From NCBI GenBank assembly GCA_003415625.1, contig PYIU01000001.1:1178001-1242000 (forward strand): a stretch of DNA of 64,000 bases. The letters are read 5' to 3'. The translations under genes and the position numbers were made by a program. Numbering within the stretch: position 1 is the stretch's first letter; every line of letters starts with the position of its first letter. The notes under the pieces are model-generated. The model ran no database searches. It saw only the letters and a program-made list of their open reading frames with translations, and was not told where the DNA came from. Shown here piece by piece: positions 53,801 through 64,000 of this stretch. This DNA comes from Aquanectria penicillioides (taxonomy: Eukaryota > Ascomycota > Sordariomycetes > Hypocreales > Nectriaceae).

Positions 53801-55440
53801 TTATTATAATTAAAAGAATATTTACTTTTATTAAAAAGGCTAATAGATATTACTTTATAGAATTACTAATAGTTATAGTTAAAAGCTAAAAAATACTTTA
53901 TAAAAGGTAGCTATTTATAGCTTAAAGCTAAAAAATAAAATAAAAATATAAAATTAATTATAAAAAAGGAAAATATTTAAAAGAATTTAATTAAATCTTA
54001 CTATATTAATAAAGGATATTATAATTATAATGCTATTTATACTTTTTTTGTTAAAAGGTACTATTAATAAAGTATAAAAAGAATTATTATAAAAGCTATT
54101 AAATAATGCCTAATATATTAAAAGTATACTTCTTAAAGATTAATAAAAGCCTTTATATTAATTAAGCCTATATATTTAATAATAAAGATCTATTTTAATA
54201 GATAGTATATATCTTTTAATAAAAATTTTAAATTTATATTAAAAGTTAAATATAATTTTTATAAATAAATAAAAGCTAAATTAATTTTAAAATTAAATAA
54301 TTATTTTATTATAATTTTTTTTTAAAAAGCTATATTATTAATATAAAATACTAAAAAGAATAATTATTAGTAATAAAAACGAGATTATAAAGAAGATTCT
54401 TAAATATTTTAATAGTTTTAATATAAAAGTTATTAATACTTTTATTTATAACCCTAAAGTAAATAGATTTATTAAAGGTAATTATATTATTATAATAAGT
54501 TTTTTTTAAACAAAAAGTTAAAAAAAAGAAAAGTAAATAAATATTTTATTAATAGCTTTATTAGCTAAAAAAGTAGCTATTTATACTTTATATATAAGAT
54601 TACCTTTTTATTTGCTTTATAAATAAAAGTTAATTTTTCCTTTAAAAGTTAAAGTGCCTATATAGCATTTAATTAAATAAAATAATATAACCTTTATTAA
54701 AGATTTACTTAAATAAAGAATTAAGATTTTAAAGTAAAAGCAAAAAGATAATAAAAAAGCTAAGCAATAAATAACTATATTTTAAAAGTTAATTGCTAAT
54801 AGAAAGACTAAAAAGAATTAATATAAACTATATAAAGAGCCTTTTACTATTAAAGATTTAGTTTTTTAATATAATATATAAAATTAAAAGAATATATTTT
54901 ATATTATAAAAATAAAGCTATATTAATTAAATCTTTATAAAATTACTAATAGATTTAATAAAATAAAGAGTTATATACTTAATACTATAAATAGAGTTAA
55001 GCTTTTTAACATAATCTATAATAATTAATTAAAAAAGTTTATAGAAAATATAGATAAATAGTAAATAAATAAAGATAATAAAAAGACTTTTAGTATAAAT
55101 TAAAAAATATTACTAAAAGTAAAAAAACAAAAAAAAGCATTTAATTAAATATAAATTAAATATATAAAATAATAAAAATAAAAGAAATTTAATTTAAATA
55201 CTAAAAAAAAGCTTAAATAATAATACTATAATATATATCTATATTAAACTTAAAGAGATTATAAAAGTTTAAATTCTAAAAATAAATAGTAATTATAAAT
55301 ATAATACTAAAATATAATAAATAATTAATTAAATAGTTAATAATAGTATTAAGCTAAAAATAGCTAAATTCCTATTAAAAAAAAATCTAAAAGTTAAAAA
55401 AAAAAAGTAAAAATATTAAAATTAATATTATATTAAAAAA
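47885..55440 (+). mobile_element. Ty3/Gypsy element Gypsy-2, 3' end missing
   Basis: Second Gypsy element, on the plus strand and unrelated in detail to Gypsy-1. It has an RT ending in a FLDD-type site (52818-52829), RNase H (about 53280-53690) and integrase (CPIC finger at 54107-54118). A less mutated segment at 47885-48150 with the block GTTAGGGTCTAAGG may be part of the 5' LTR, but I found no second copy to prove it. The polyprotein region runs into the 5' end of LINE D at about 55440, so the 3' LTR is cut off or lies beyond the window. It is older than LINE D if D inserted into it. Confidence 0.7.
52300..55150 (+). pseudogene. Gypsy-2 pol (RT, RNase H, integrase), RIP-inactivated
   Basis: The RT palm reads AFLNN at 52815-52829 (Asp codons changed to AAT; ancestral FLDD), preceded by a conserved LGL...T block. 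Just after 53100 comes the AFLEI.NYYRI motif joining RT to RNase H, then ARPF.LLKK. RNase H contains the RYESGLW-like segment of fungal Gypsy elements, here YKFSLQT, and a late ADGLSRR-like block near 53650-53680. Integrase shows the Cx2C of its zinc finger at 54107-54118 and the Y-N-P-x-x-N-x-F-I-K block at about 54450-54480. Most stops are Gln/Trp positions. Gag and protease were not located. Confidence 0.82.
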
Positions 55441-55859
55441 AAAAAAAAGCTTACAATTAGCCCTTAGACTTATAACTGCTTATAGCTATCCTAAATTACC
55501 TCTAAAACATTTTAAACCACAATTAATTAATTCCTTATGCTAGATTACCCCTAAATATAATAGTGCATTAAGAGCGCAATACTAATGCTATAGCCCTTCT
55601 AATAGTTATTAATTTAAAAAGATATAGCATTAAAAATAGCTAATATAACTCCCTTTTTACTATTAGTTAATATAGCAATGCACTTAAAATAAATAAAGCA
55701 ATAAAAGCTAATAGAAGCCCTATAACTAATAAAAATAAAAAAGCCTATAAAGCTATTATTAAAATTATTCTATTTTATCTCCTTAAAGTAGTTTAAAAGG
55801 TATTTTAAACCTATATTAATATATATAAAGTATACTTTTACTTTTTCTTCAAGATTAAT

Positions 55860-55864
55860 ATAAC
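55860..55864. repeat. Copia target-site duplication, left
   Basis: ATAAC directly before the left LTR. The right copy at 61400-61404 is ATAAT, one C-to-T change away. The uninterrupted LINE B has ATAAC at this site. Confidence 0.85.
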
Positions 55865-56094
55865 TATTGGATTGGAGGCATATTGGAACACTAGTGCTTT
55901 AGGGAGTTACATAAGAAATAGGGGATTATTAGGACTGACTTAAAGAAGGCTCGCTAAGGCTCCGGCCAGCTAGCCTATATTAGGAATAAAAGGAAAGATA
56001 GACCCCCCTAACCTAAAAGGGAAAGCTAAATTAAATATATATATATATATATATATAGTTAAGGTTATTAAATGGTTATATAAGCTATTTAATA
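55865..56094 (+). repeat. Copia 5' LTR
   Basis: 230 bp matching 61169-61399. It is less mutated than the interior and retains GGCTCCGGCC near 55958-55967. It would carry the element promoter and polyadenylation signal. Confidence 0.9.
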
Positions 56095-56109
56095 ATTAAT
56101 AGTTAAATA

Positions 56110-59100
56110 TATACTATATGCCTTTACTATTTATATGCCTCTTTTACCTAAATTATTAATTAATTATTAGTTATTTAATAATAATAAACTTAGCTATTTC
56201 TATTAAGCTAATTATTAATAATAATTAAATCTTTTAATACTTAACTCTAAAGATAAAGGCTATTATTTAAGACCTTTAGCCCTATATTAACCCTAAAATA
56301 GCTAAAAAGCCCTTTTTTATTATTAAGGAGCTAACCCCTTTAAACCTTAAGTCCTTTAGCTAAAGAAAGGGCATACTATTAGCTATAAATGCCTTTATAT
56401 TAATTGCTATATTAAGCACCCCTATAATTAACTATAAATTAAAGACCCTTTATTTAATAGATAGTAAGGAATCTTTAACTAAAGCAATTAAAGTTATTAA
56501 CCTTATAAATATAGGCCTAATAGTATTTAATGCACTATAGATTAATTATAAATATTAATTAAAGAGATATATAGCCCTTTAAAAGAGAATAGTAATTATT
56601 TAAGATTAGATTTAATAGACTATTTTATTTCTTTTATATTATTATTGCTATTTAGCTAAAAAGCTATTAATTAAATAAATAAAAGCTTTATATAATTATT
56701 TTATTTAAGCTAAAGATAAATATATATATAAAGCTTATTAAACCCTTTATAAATTGCTAGTAAAACTCTATTAATCTTAAGTTATAATCTATAAGGGTAT
56801 AAGTAATTAACTTACCTTTTAAAAAAAGGCAATTTAAAAAGCTTAAGTAATAGAACTTTAAAAAGCAATAAAGGCAAGCTAGTAGTTTAAGGACTTAATT
56901 ATAGCACTAAAAAATATACCTTTTAAGTCTTAAATTAATATATATAATACTATAAAGTTAAATAAAGCTATTATAAATACTCTATTAATTATAAAGGTAT
57001 TAAGGGCTATTTAATAAATATTTATTAATAGCCTAATAGTTTTAATTTAAAAAAAGGTTATACTAAAAGCATTTTATTACTATTATAAAAAAAGTAAAAA
57101 AGCTAATAAACCCTTAATAAAGCCTTAAGAAAAAAGAGTATAATTGCTAAGCGCTATTAATAGTATAGATATATAATACTCTATTTATTTTAGCAATTAT
57201 TACCCTTTAGCTAAATACTATTATACCTTTCTAAAGATATAACCTTAAGGATAGTAGCTTAATTAAGCAATAAAGGCCTTAATTAAAAAATATATTAAAA
57301 GAAATAGTAATAAAGTTATAAACTAAATAAAAAAGCTTATATTAAGCAATTTATAATAATGCTAAATATTAAGCTTTTATTAAGGAAAAGTAATAGTAAA
57401 TACCTATTTAATAGTTATTAAATTATACTTACTATAAAAGAGCTACCTTTTAGACTTAAGGGCATTAATATATATCTTTAAAGATACTATATAAATATAT
57501 AATTTAAGGGCAGCTTTAATAAAAGACTTTCTATAGTTAGAAATAGAATTAGTTTTAATTAATAGTTATAAAGATACTATAATAATTTTATAATTTATTA
57601 ATAGTTTATTAATAACCCTTTAACTATTTAATATTGCCCTTTATAGAGCCTTAATATTAAACTTAATATCCTTTTTATAGCTAAAAAAATAAAGGTTTTA
57701 ATAAAATATAAAACTTAATAGTAATTGCCTATATAAGGCTAATAGTAGCTACTTTAATAAAATTAAAGAGATCTATAGGCAATAAATTCTAAAATATATA
57801 TACTTTAATAAAAAAGAGTTATTAGCCCCTTAAATGCTATTTATTAATTGCTTATTAATTTAATACTATATCTAAAAATATATATTATAGATTTAATAAA
57901 GGCCCTTTAAGGGAAATTTATATATATAGTATTAGCAATTTAGCTACTTAAGCTTAAATATTTTTAGGTATCTTTTAAATGCTACTTAAAGCATTAGGCT
58001 AAAGCTAAATAACCCTTAAGGCCCTTAAAGGATTATAATAGTTAATTATAATGCCTATAAAATAGTAAAGGCTTATTAAGCAATCTATTAAACCCTTTAA
58101 AAAGCTACTATAAGGGTAGAGCTAAAAAAGCAAATTGCCCTTAATTTCTATTTAATAGAATTAGGCTATAGAGGCTATATATTAATATAGATTATAATAG
58201 ATTAAGCCTTTAATTATATATAGAATTACTATACTATAGATTAATTGATGCCTATAATTTAAACTGCCTTTATAAGCTTTATTAAAATAATAAAAGTGCA
58301 ATATAAAGTAATAATAAAGGTCTTTAAATGCAATAATAAGCTTTTAATAATTTATTATTAAATGGCTATTAAAATAAAGGCAATAAAAATTTAATATAAG
58401 CCCTTTATATTAAATACTTAAGCCTAAAATAAAGGCATTAAATGCATTATAGCAATTATTATTAAAAAAGCTATATAATATAAATAGCAATTAAGCTTTT
58501 AGTATACTTTTAGCTAAAGACTATTAAAATAGCTACTTACCTTTATAACTATTTATTAAATGCTTATTAAGGCTAAAAGTCTTTTTATAAAGTATTTTAC
58601 TTATAATACTATACTAATAGTATAGTAAAACTTAATCTATTTTATTTATAATTATATAGCTATAAAGCCTTTATGCTAATAGTAAATATATAGCTTTATT
58701 AAAACTATCTTTAAAGGCAAGCTCTATAAGTTTAAATTAAATTCCTTATAGAATATATATTAAATAATTCCTTTTAGATTTAAAACTTACTATTAAAAAA
58801 AGTAATAACCTTAAAAGATATAACCTTTAATAAATGCTAGTTATTTAATAGATATTTAAAAAGCCTTTAGAATAATTTACTAAAAAAAGACTTAAAAGCA
58901 ATATAGAAATGCATTTAAAAGCTACTTATAGTAATAAAGAAATCTTTACTATAATTATTATAGCTTTTAAATAAAAAACTAAATAAAATCTTATTTAACT
59001 TTAGTAGTTTAAAGTATATAAAGGCTAGCAAAAAGAAAGTAAGTACTTATTAAGCTTTTATTAAATAATCTATTTATATTACCTTTAAATTTAAGGTTAT

Positions 59101-61090
59101 TTTTATACCTTTATAATAATCTTTATTAGCCTTCTTCTATATTTTAGCTACTTACCTAAATATAGAGGGATAAAGGCAATAAAATAGTAATAATACTAAA
59201 GGAGTAAAGCTATTAAGTGCTTATTAAATTATCTCTAAAAGAATAATACTTAAAATATTATTTAAAGCTATATTTTTAATAGGCAGCCTATAAAGGCAAA
59301 AGCATTATAAATACTTCTATTAAACTAAAGAAAATAGTTTAGCTAGCTTTTTATTAAAGCTAATAAAAGAAAGCTTAATTTGCCCTTTTAACTATATATA
59401 TAATAAAGTTATTTCTATTTATAAAGGGAAAAAACCCCTTATAGAAAGGCTACTTACTAAAATGCTTTAGTATTTATTAAAGTGGCTTTTTAGCTTTTAT
59501 ATTTAAATAAATAAATACCTATATAAAGACTAGCTAATTGTAGCTAAAACCTTTTACCTTTAGAGCTATAAAGAAGTAGGCTTATAGATTAAGGTAGTTA
59601 AGGCAGCAGTAAATAGCTATTAAATACTTAATTGCTATTAGGTATATATATATAAGCTTAATAAATATAGCTGCTTTATTAAGATTAAGATATAATTAGT
59701 AATCTATAGTAATTAATAGCTAAAAGATAAATAAGATATTTATATAGCTATTTTAGCTAAAATATTATTTTAAACCCTTATAGCTTTAGCTAATTGCTTT
59801 AACTATAAGATATTGCAATATAATGCAATTAATGCCTTTATATATATAAACCTTAATAAAGATATTTATATAGAAATGCTATTTAAATATTAAAAACCTA
59901 ATATTATCCTTAAGCTTTAAAAGGCTTTATATAGCCTTAAATAGTTATCTTTTTTATAGTAGTAATATTTTAAAAAAGGCCTATATTTATTAGGCTTTTA
60001 TTAAGTACTTAATAAAAACTACTATTAATTATATAAAGAAATTATTTTCTTCTTTTATATAGATAATTGCATTTTTTACTATTTAAAGACCTTAAAAAAT
60101 AAAGCAATTAAGTTAATTAAATCCCTTTAAAAACTCTATTATATTAAAGGAAATAAATCCCTTTATTAATTCTTAAGTATTAAAATTATTTATAATAAAG
60201 CAATTTAATAGCTTTAGCTTTTTTAATTTATTTATATTAATAAGGCCTATTAATTACTTATTAATTTCTTATTAAACCTTAGGCATAAGACTTTAATAGC
60301 ATTTAAAGAGCTCTTTCTATTTAATAGCAATATAACCCTATAATTAATTAACTTATACTAGCAAAAGGTTAGTACTATTATATATACTATAATTATAATT
60401 TAGCTAAATATTGCATTTATAGCAAATAGGCTAATATAATTTAATTAAAACTTAAGCCTTAAGTATTATAAGGCTATAAATTAAATCCTTTAGTATTTTA
60501 TATAAATATAAGGACTTTCTTTATAGTATAAAGCTAAGCCTAATAATAGAAATAATAGCCTTTTAGTGGCTTTTAATATTAGTTTTATTAATAACTTATT
60601 AAATTATTAAAGTTTATAGGCATTTACTATAAGCCTTTTTAGCAGTATAACCTCTTAAAGAGCTAATAAGCAAAATATAATAATAATATTAATAATAAAG
60701 GCTAAGTTACTAGCCTTATTGCAAGTAGCTAAAAAAGCCCTATTTATAAGCTATTTTATTTTATCCCTATATATTAATTTATATTTATTAATTGCTTATT
60801 AAGGAGTTGCCTTTTTTTTTAAGTAATTATTTAATATAATAATAAGCAAACTATTTATTTAATTAAAAAGGAGCTTATTTAGCTATATATAAAGCTTTAG
60901 TATATTAATATATATAATTACTAGCTTTATTAAAAAGTTATAAGGGATTAAATTAATATTATTTATATTCTATTAATTTAATTACTAGCTAATAGTTTTA
61001 CTAAAAGCCTTTTGCAAAAGGCCTTTAAGTTATTTATTTAATAGCTAAAGCTTATTAACCTTTTAGTAAAATTGGCCTAAAACTAAAAGT
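56110..61090 (+). pseudogene. Copia gag-pol polyprotein, RIP-inactivated
   Basis: The polyprotein directs capsid assembly, processing, integration and reverse transcription. The RT active site reads YIDN at 60056-60067 (from YVDD). A downstream segment at about 60150-60260 matches the FLSI...W-L block of Copia RT. The C-terminal end at about 60980-61060 keeps the F-T-K-S-L-L-Q-K-A-F pattern of the Copia RNase H tail. Gag, protease and integrase should occupy about 56110-59300 by position; I did not pin individual motifs there. Many Gln and Trp codons are TAA/TAG, so the protein is not made. Confidence 0.85.
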
Positions 61091-61168
61091 AGGAATTAAA
61101 AGAAGAAAAAGGAGCTTTAGTGATCCTAAAGGTTAGCCTAAAGGCTATGCCTTTAAGCTAAAGGGGTA

Positions 61169-61399
61169 TATTGGATTGAAGGCATATTAGAATACTAATG
61201 CTTTAGGGAGTTATATAAGAAATAGGGGATTGTTAGAACCAATTTAAAGAAGGCTTGCTAAGGCTTTAGCTAGCTAGCCTATATTAGGAATAAAAGGAAA
61301 GATAGACCCCTTTAACCTAAAAGGGAAAGCTAAATTAAATATATATAATATATATATATATAGTTAAGGTTATTAAGTAGTTATATAAGCTATCTAATA
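61169..61399 (+). repeat. Copia 3' LTR
   Basis: 231 bp direct copy of the 5' LTR, more mutated than it (for example GCTCCGGCC became GCTTTAGCT), ending TCTAATA. Confidence 0.9.
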
Positions 61400-61404
61400 A
61401 TAAT
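61400..61404. repeat. Copia target-site duplication, right
   Basis: ATAAT, the C-to-T altered partner of ATAAC at 55860-55864. Confidence 0.8.
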
Positions 61405-62399
61405 CTTTAAAAAGAGACTTATTAATAAAATTATTACTACTATAATAATGGCTATTATTATAGCAGTAATAGCTACTTTAGCTAATTTAAGCTCCTTTTT
61501 TCTTTAGCTAATATAGCAGTTTTATGCATTAATTCTTTTATATAGCTTTATATCTATAAATACTAAAACTAATAAATATATAATATATAGCTGCATTAAG
61601 TATAAAATTACTATTTATACTAAAAATATCCTTAAAAATATTAAAAACTATATTTTAATAAAAACTATATAAGCAATAAATTAAGCCTATAGTAACTTTT
61701 ATATAATTATAATATATTACTTCCTTAATAAAAATATAATTTTTACTTTTTTTACTTTAAAATAAATTAAAGCCTTTTATAAAAAAGAATAAATAGCTAT
61801 TATATTTAAAAATAATGCCTTTTTTATTTCTTTAATCTTTATTATTTTAATAAAAAGAATTTAAATTAAATTTATTTTTAATACTATAAATAAATTTATT
61901 AAAACTATTAATAGTATTAATACCTTAAAAGTTAGTAAAGTAAAGCCTATTTAAGCCTAAAATAATACTATAATAAAAATAAATTTAATTCTTTATATTC
62001 TATTTATTAAAGAAGCTAATAGCCTATATAATAATAGGCTATTTTTTAATGCTAAACTCTATAATTATAAACCCTTTAATAAAGAATTAAAATTTATTTA
62101 ATGCTTTTAATACTATAAGTATAGCTATATTATAAGAAATTGCTAATTTACTTTAATCTATAGCTAATATAATAGCTTAATATATAATAATTGCTTTATT
62201 AAAAAGGGAGAAATTCTTTACTATTATACTTTATACTATAAAGATTATTTAGCCTAAAGCTATATTTATTTTATAGTAAAAAAGCATTAAATCTATATAA
62301 AAGAAAGATACTATAAATAATTAATAAAATATAAAGAATGCATATTAATATAATAAAATATTTCTTATTTATAATAAAATAGCTTCTTTAAAAACCCTC

Positions 62400-64000
62400 T
62401 CTTTATAGCTTTTCTTTCTATTAAAAGAGTTAGCTAACCTTTAGGCTTTATAAATAAATAATACTGCACTTTATTTAATGCTTTTCTTTTCTTTAGTGCC
62501 TATATTTTATTGCTATTATTTATTAAATTAATCTCTTTATTTATATTTAATTAATATAAATTTTATTTTAAAATATATATTATTGCCTTAAATTAATCTA
62601 TTAAATATTATATATTTATAATAAATATAATATAATTATATTTTTAAAATTAGCTAAAAACTAAAGAATTAATACTTTAATAAATCCTAAAAGAGTAAAC
62701 TATATTATAATTTATTACTTAAGCTATATAGCTCTTTATATATATAAATAATATAAACTAAAAATCTAAATTTATTAAGCTAAAAAAGATTAAATTAATA
62801 TTAATTTTAAATATTACTATATAAAAATAATTATAGTATATAATCCCTTAAAAGGCAAAAGAGACTTAAGAGCAATATATACTTTAGCTAGCCTTACTTT
62901 AGTCCCTTAAATAATTATAATTAAAGACTTTAATCTATATTACTTAATATAAAACTGCTATAATAAAACTACTTTATATAGCCTAACCTTTTTAATAGAG
63001 ATATAATAGCTAAATATAGCTTTAATAACCTTTTATAAAATAGTAATTTAAAAAGCAAGTAATATTAAAAATAGTACCTTTAATTTAATTTAAGCCTTAA
63101 AGAATAGCTATACTATTTATTTAAGCCTTAATTATAATTGAAATAGCTTTAATTATATTTTATATTAAATATATATTAAGTTCTTTATAGATATATTGCC
63201 TTTCCTTTTATTAAACTTTTAGCTAATAGTATTTAATTAATATATAATAAACCTTAAGAAGGCTAAACTTAAAGTATAAATTACTTTTATTAAACTTTAG
63301 GTAAAATAACCTTTATATAATAGCTAAAATAGAAAATAAAATAATTAACTTAAAGACTATATTAAATTGCTTAATATACTATTTTAATATAAAAGCAATT
63401 TAAGCCTAATTGCAATAATTAATAGAACTAGCCTATTATAAAGGCTATTTATTAATTTAAATAAGCATAAAGATATATATAATATAATAATATAATAGCT
63501 AATTAATTAAAACTATAAAAGGCAGGCAATAAATAAAAGACTTATATAGCTAAAGCTAAATATATAGCTTAATGCAATACTCTATTTAAAGCTAAAATAG
63601 AAAAAGGTATTAATAATTAAAAGAAACTTTAGAATTTAAAAAAATAAATATAACTTTAAAGTAGTATTGCTTTAGCCTTATTATAGCTCCCTTTTTTTAA
63701 TTGCTTTAAGTAAGATTTTTTAGCTATAAGCTATATTAAAAAGGCAATTATATTAATAAAATGCTTTTTCTTTAAGCCTTAAATAAATAACTAAAATATT
63801 AAATCTAGTATAATAAACCTTATAATATAATTATTAAGTATAAACTAAATATTATAAAATGCTAAAAACTTAATATAAAATTGCATTAAATTTTTATAAA
63901 TTAATATATTTACTTTTTAAAATTTAATTATAAAAAGCTCTTAATAGTAATAGTTTCTTTATTAGCTTCTTTAAGGTATATAATAAGCCCTTTTTAAAAG
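62400..64000 (+). pseudogene. LINE D ORF2, 5' part with endonuclease motif
   Basis: N-terminal part of the endonuclease/RT protein, truncated by the window edge. The GDFNxHHxxW motif is at 62923-62952, reading KDFNLYYLI*, with Gly changed to Lys, both His to Tyr and Trp to a stop. The downstream sequence corresponds to LINE B from about 35080 towards 34000. The RT catalytic site is not reached. Confidence 0.72.

Larger units (their letters stand above)
55865..61399 (+). mobile_element. Ty1/Copia LTR retrotransposon
   Basis: Complete 5.5-kb element with direct LTRs of 230 and 231 bp, a purine-rich tract (CTAAAGGGG near 61158-61166) just before the 3' LTR, and a 5-bp target duplication. The LTRs start TATTGGATTG (from TGTTGGATTG) and end in TAATA (from a CA end). 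The internal polyprotein ends in the RT/RNase H region, the Copia order with integrase before RT. It is moderately RIP-altered; the LTRs keep more C and G than the interior. It inserted into LINE D ORF1. Confidence 0.92.
55701..62350 (+). pseudogene. LINE D ORF1, split by Copia
   Basis: Gag-like ORF1 in two pieces (55701-55864 and 61405-62350). The start codon is ATA, changed from ATG as seen in LINE G. After the Copia insertion the frame continues through the Ile/Thr-rich region to the Cx2Cx4Hx4C knuckle at 62102-62143 (C-F-*-Y ... Y ... C) and further Cys/His-like positions to about 62340. Coding is disrupted both by the insertion and by many TAA/TAG codons. Confidence 0.78.
55440..64000 (+). 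mobile_element. LINE copy D, interrupted by Copia, cut by window end
   Basis: Same LINE family as B and C in the opposite orientation. The 5' end is at about 55440-55455 and ORF1 starts at 55701. A Copia element splits ORF1 at 55864/61400, and the LINE resumes to the window end within ORF2. Removing the Copia element and one target duplication gives a sequence collinear with LINE B around 36640 (reverse complement). Preserved landmarks are the ORF1 knuckle at 62102-62143 and the endonuclease motif at 62923-62952. It is heavily RIP-altered throughout. Confidence 0.9.

Overview
This window looks like AT-rich, gene-poor heterochromatin of a filamentous ascomycete (Pezizomycotina) that has been heavily mutated by repeat-induced point mutation (RIP). 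By eye roughly four fifths of the bases are A or T. CpA/TpG and CpG are nearly absent outside small islands. Almost all protein signals are transposon frames peppered with TAA/TAG where Gln or Trp codons would stand. I found no intact host gene. The short open frames in the window are shadows or fragments.

Layout. 1-2551: a degenerate gag frame (minus strand, RIP-altered CCHC knuckle) between two inverted LTR-like arms. 2553-14614: LINE copy A (plus), split by a 10.2 kb Ty3/Gypsy element (Gypsy-1, minus, 2594-12812). 14627-17990: degenerate sequence and a 122-bp minisatellite. About 18000-28250: long degenerate minus-strand coding sequence I cannot name, interrupted by a well-preserved 581-bp SINE (25960-26540). 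28258-29633: small GC islands and a roughly 50-copy ATTATTTT array. 29640-43592: LINE copies E (3' fragment), B and C (both near full length), all minus strand and nested or adjacent. 44087-45041: 5'-truncated LINE F. 45340-45985: internally deleted LINE G that escaped RIP. About 47885-55440: a second Ty3/Gypsy element (Gypsy-2, plus). 55440-64000: LINE D (plus), split by a complete Ty1/Copia element (55865-61399) and cut by the window edge.

How the parts work together. One APE-type LINE family dominates. It encodes a gag-like ORF1 with CCHC knuckles and an ORF2 with GDFNxHHxxW endonuclease and FxDD reverse transcriptase motifs, and it ends in a tetranucleotide-repeat tail. The SINE has a tRNA-like Pol III head and a 3' end resembling the LINE 3' end, so it very probably used the LINE machinery. 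The unmutated LINE G shows what the RIP-altered copies looked like before mutation. Target-site duplications date several insertions relative to each other: Gypsy-1 into LINE A, Copia into LINE D, LINE B into LINE E.
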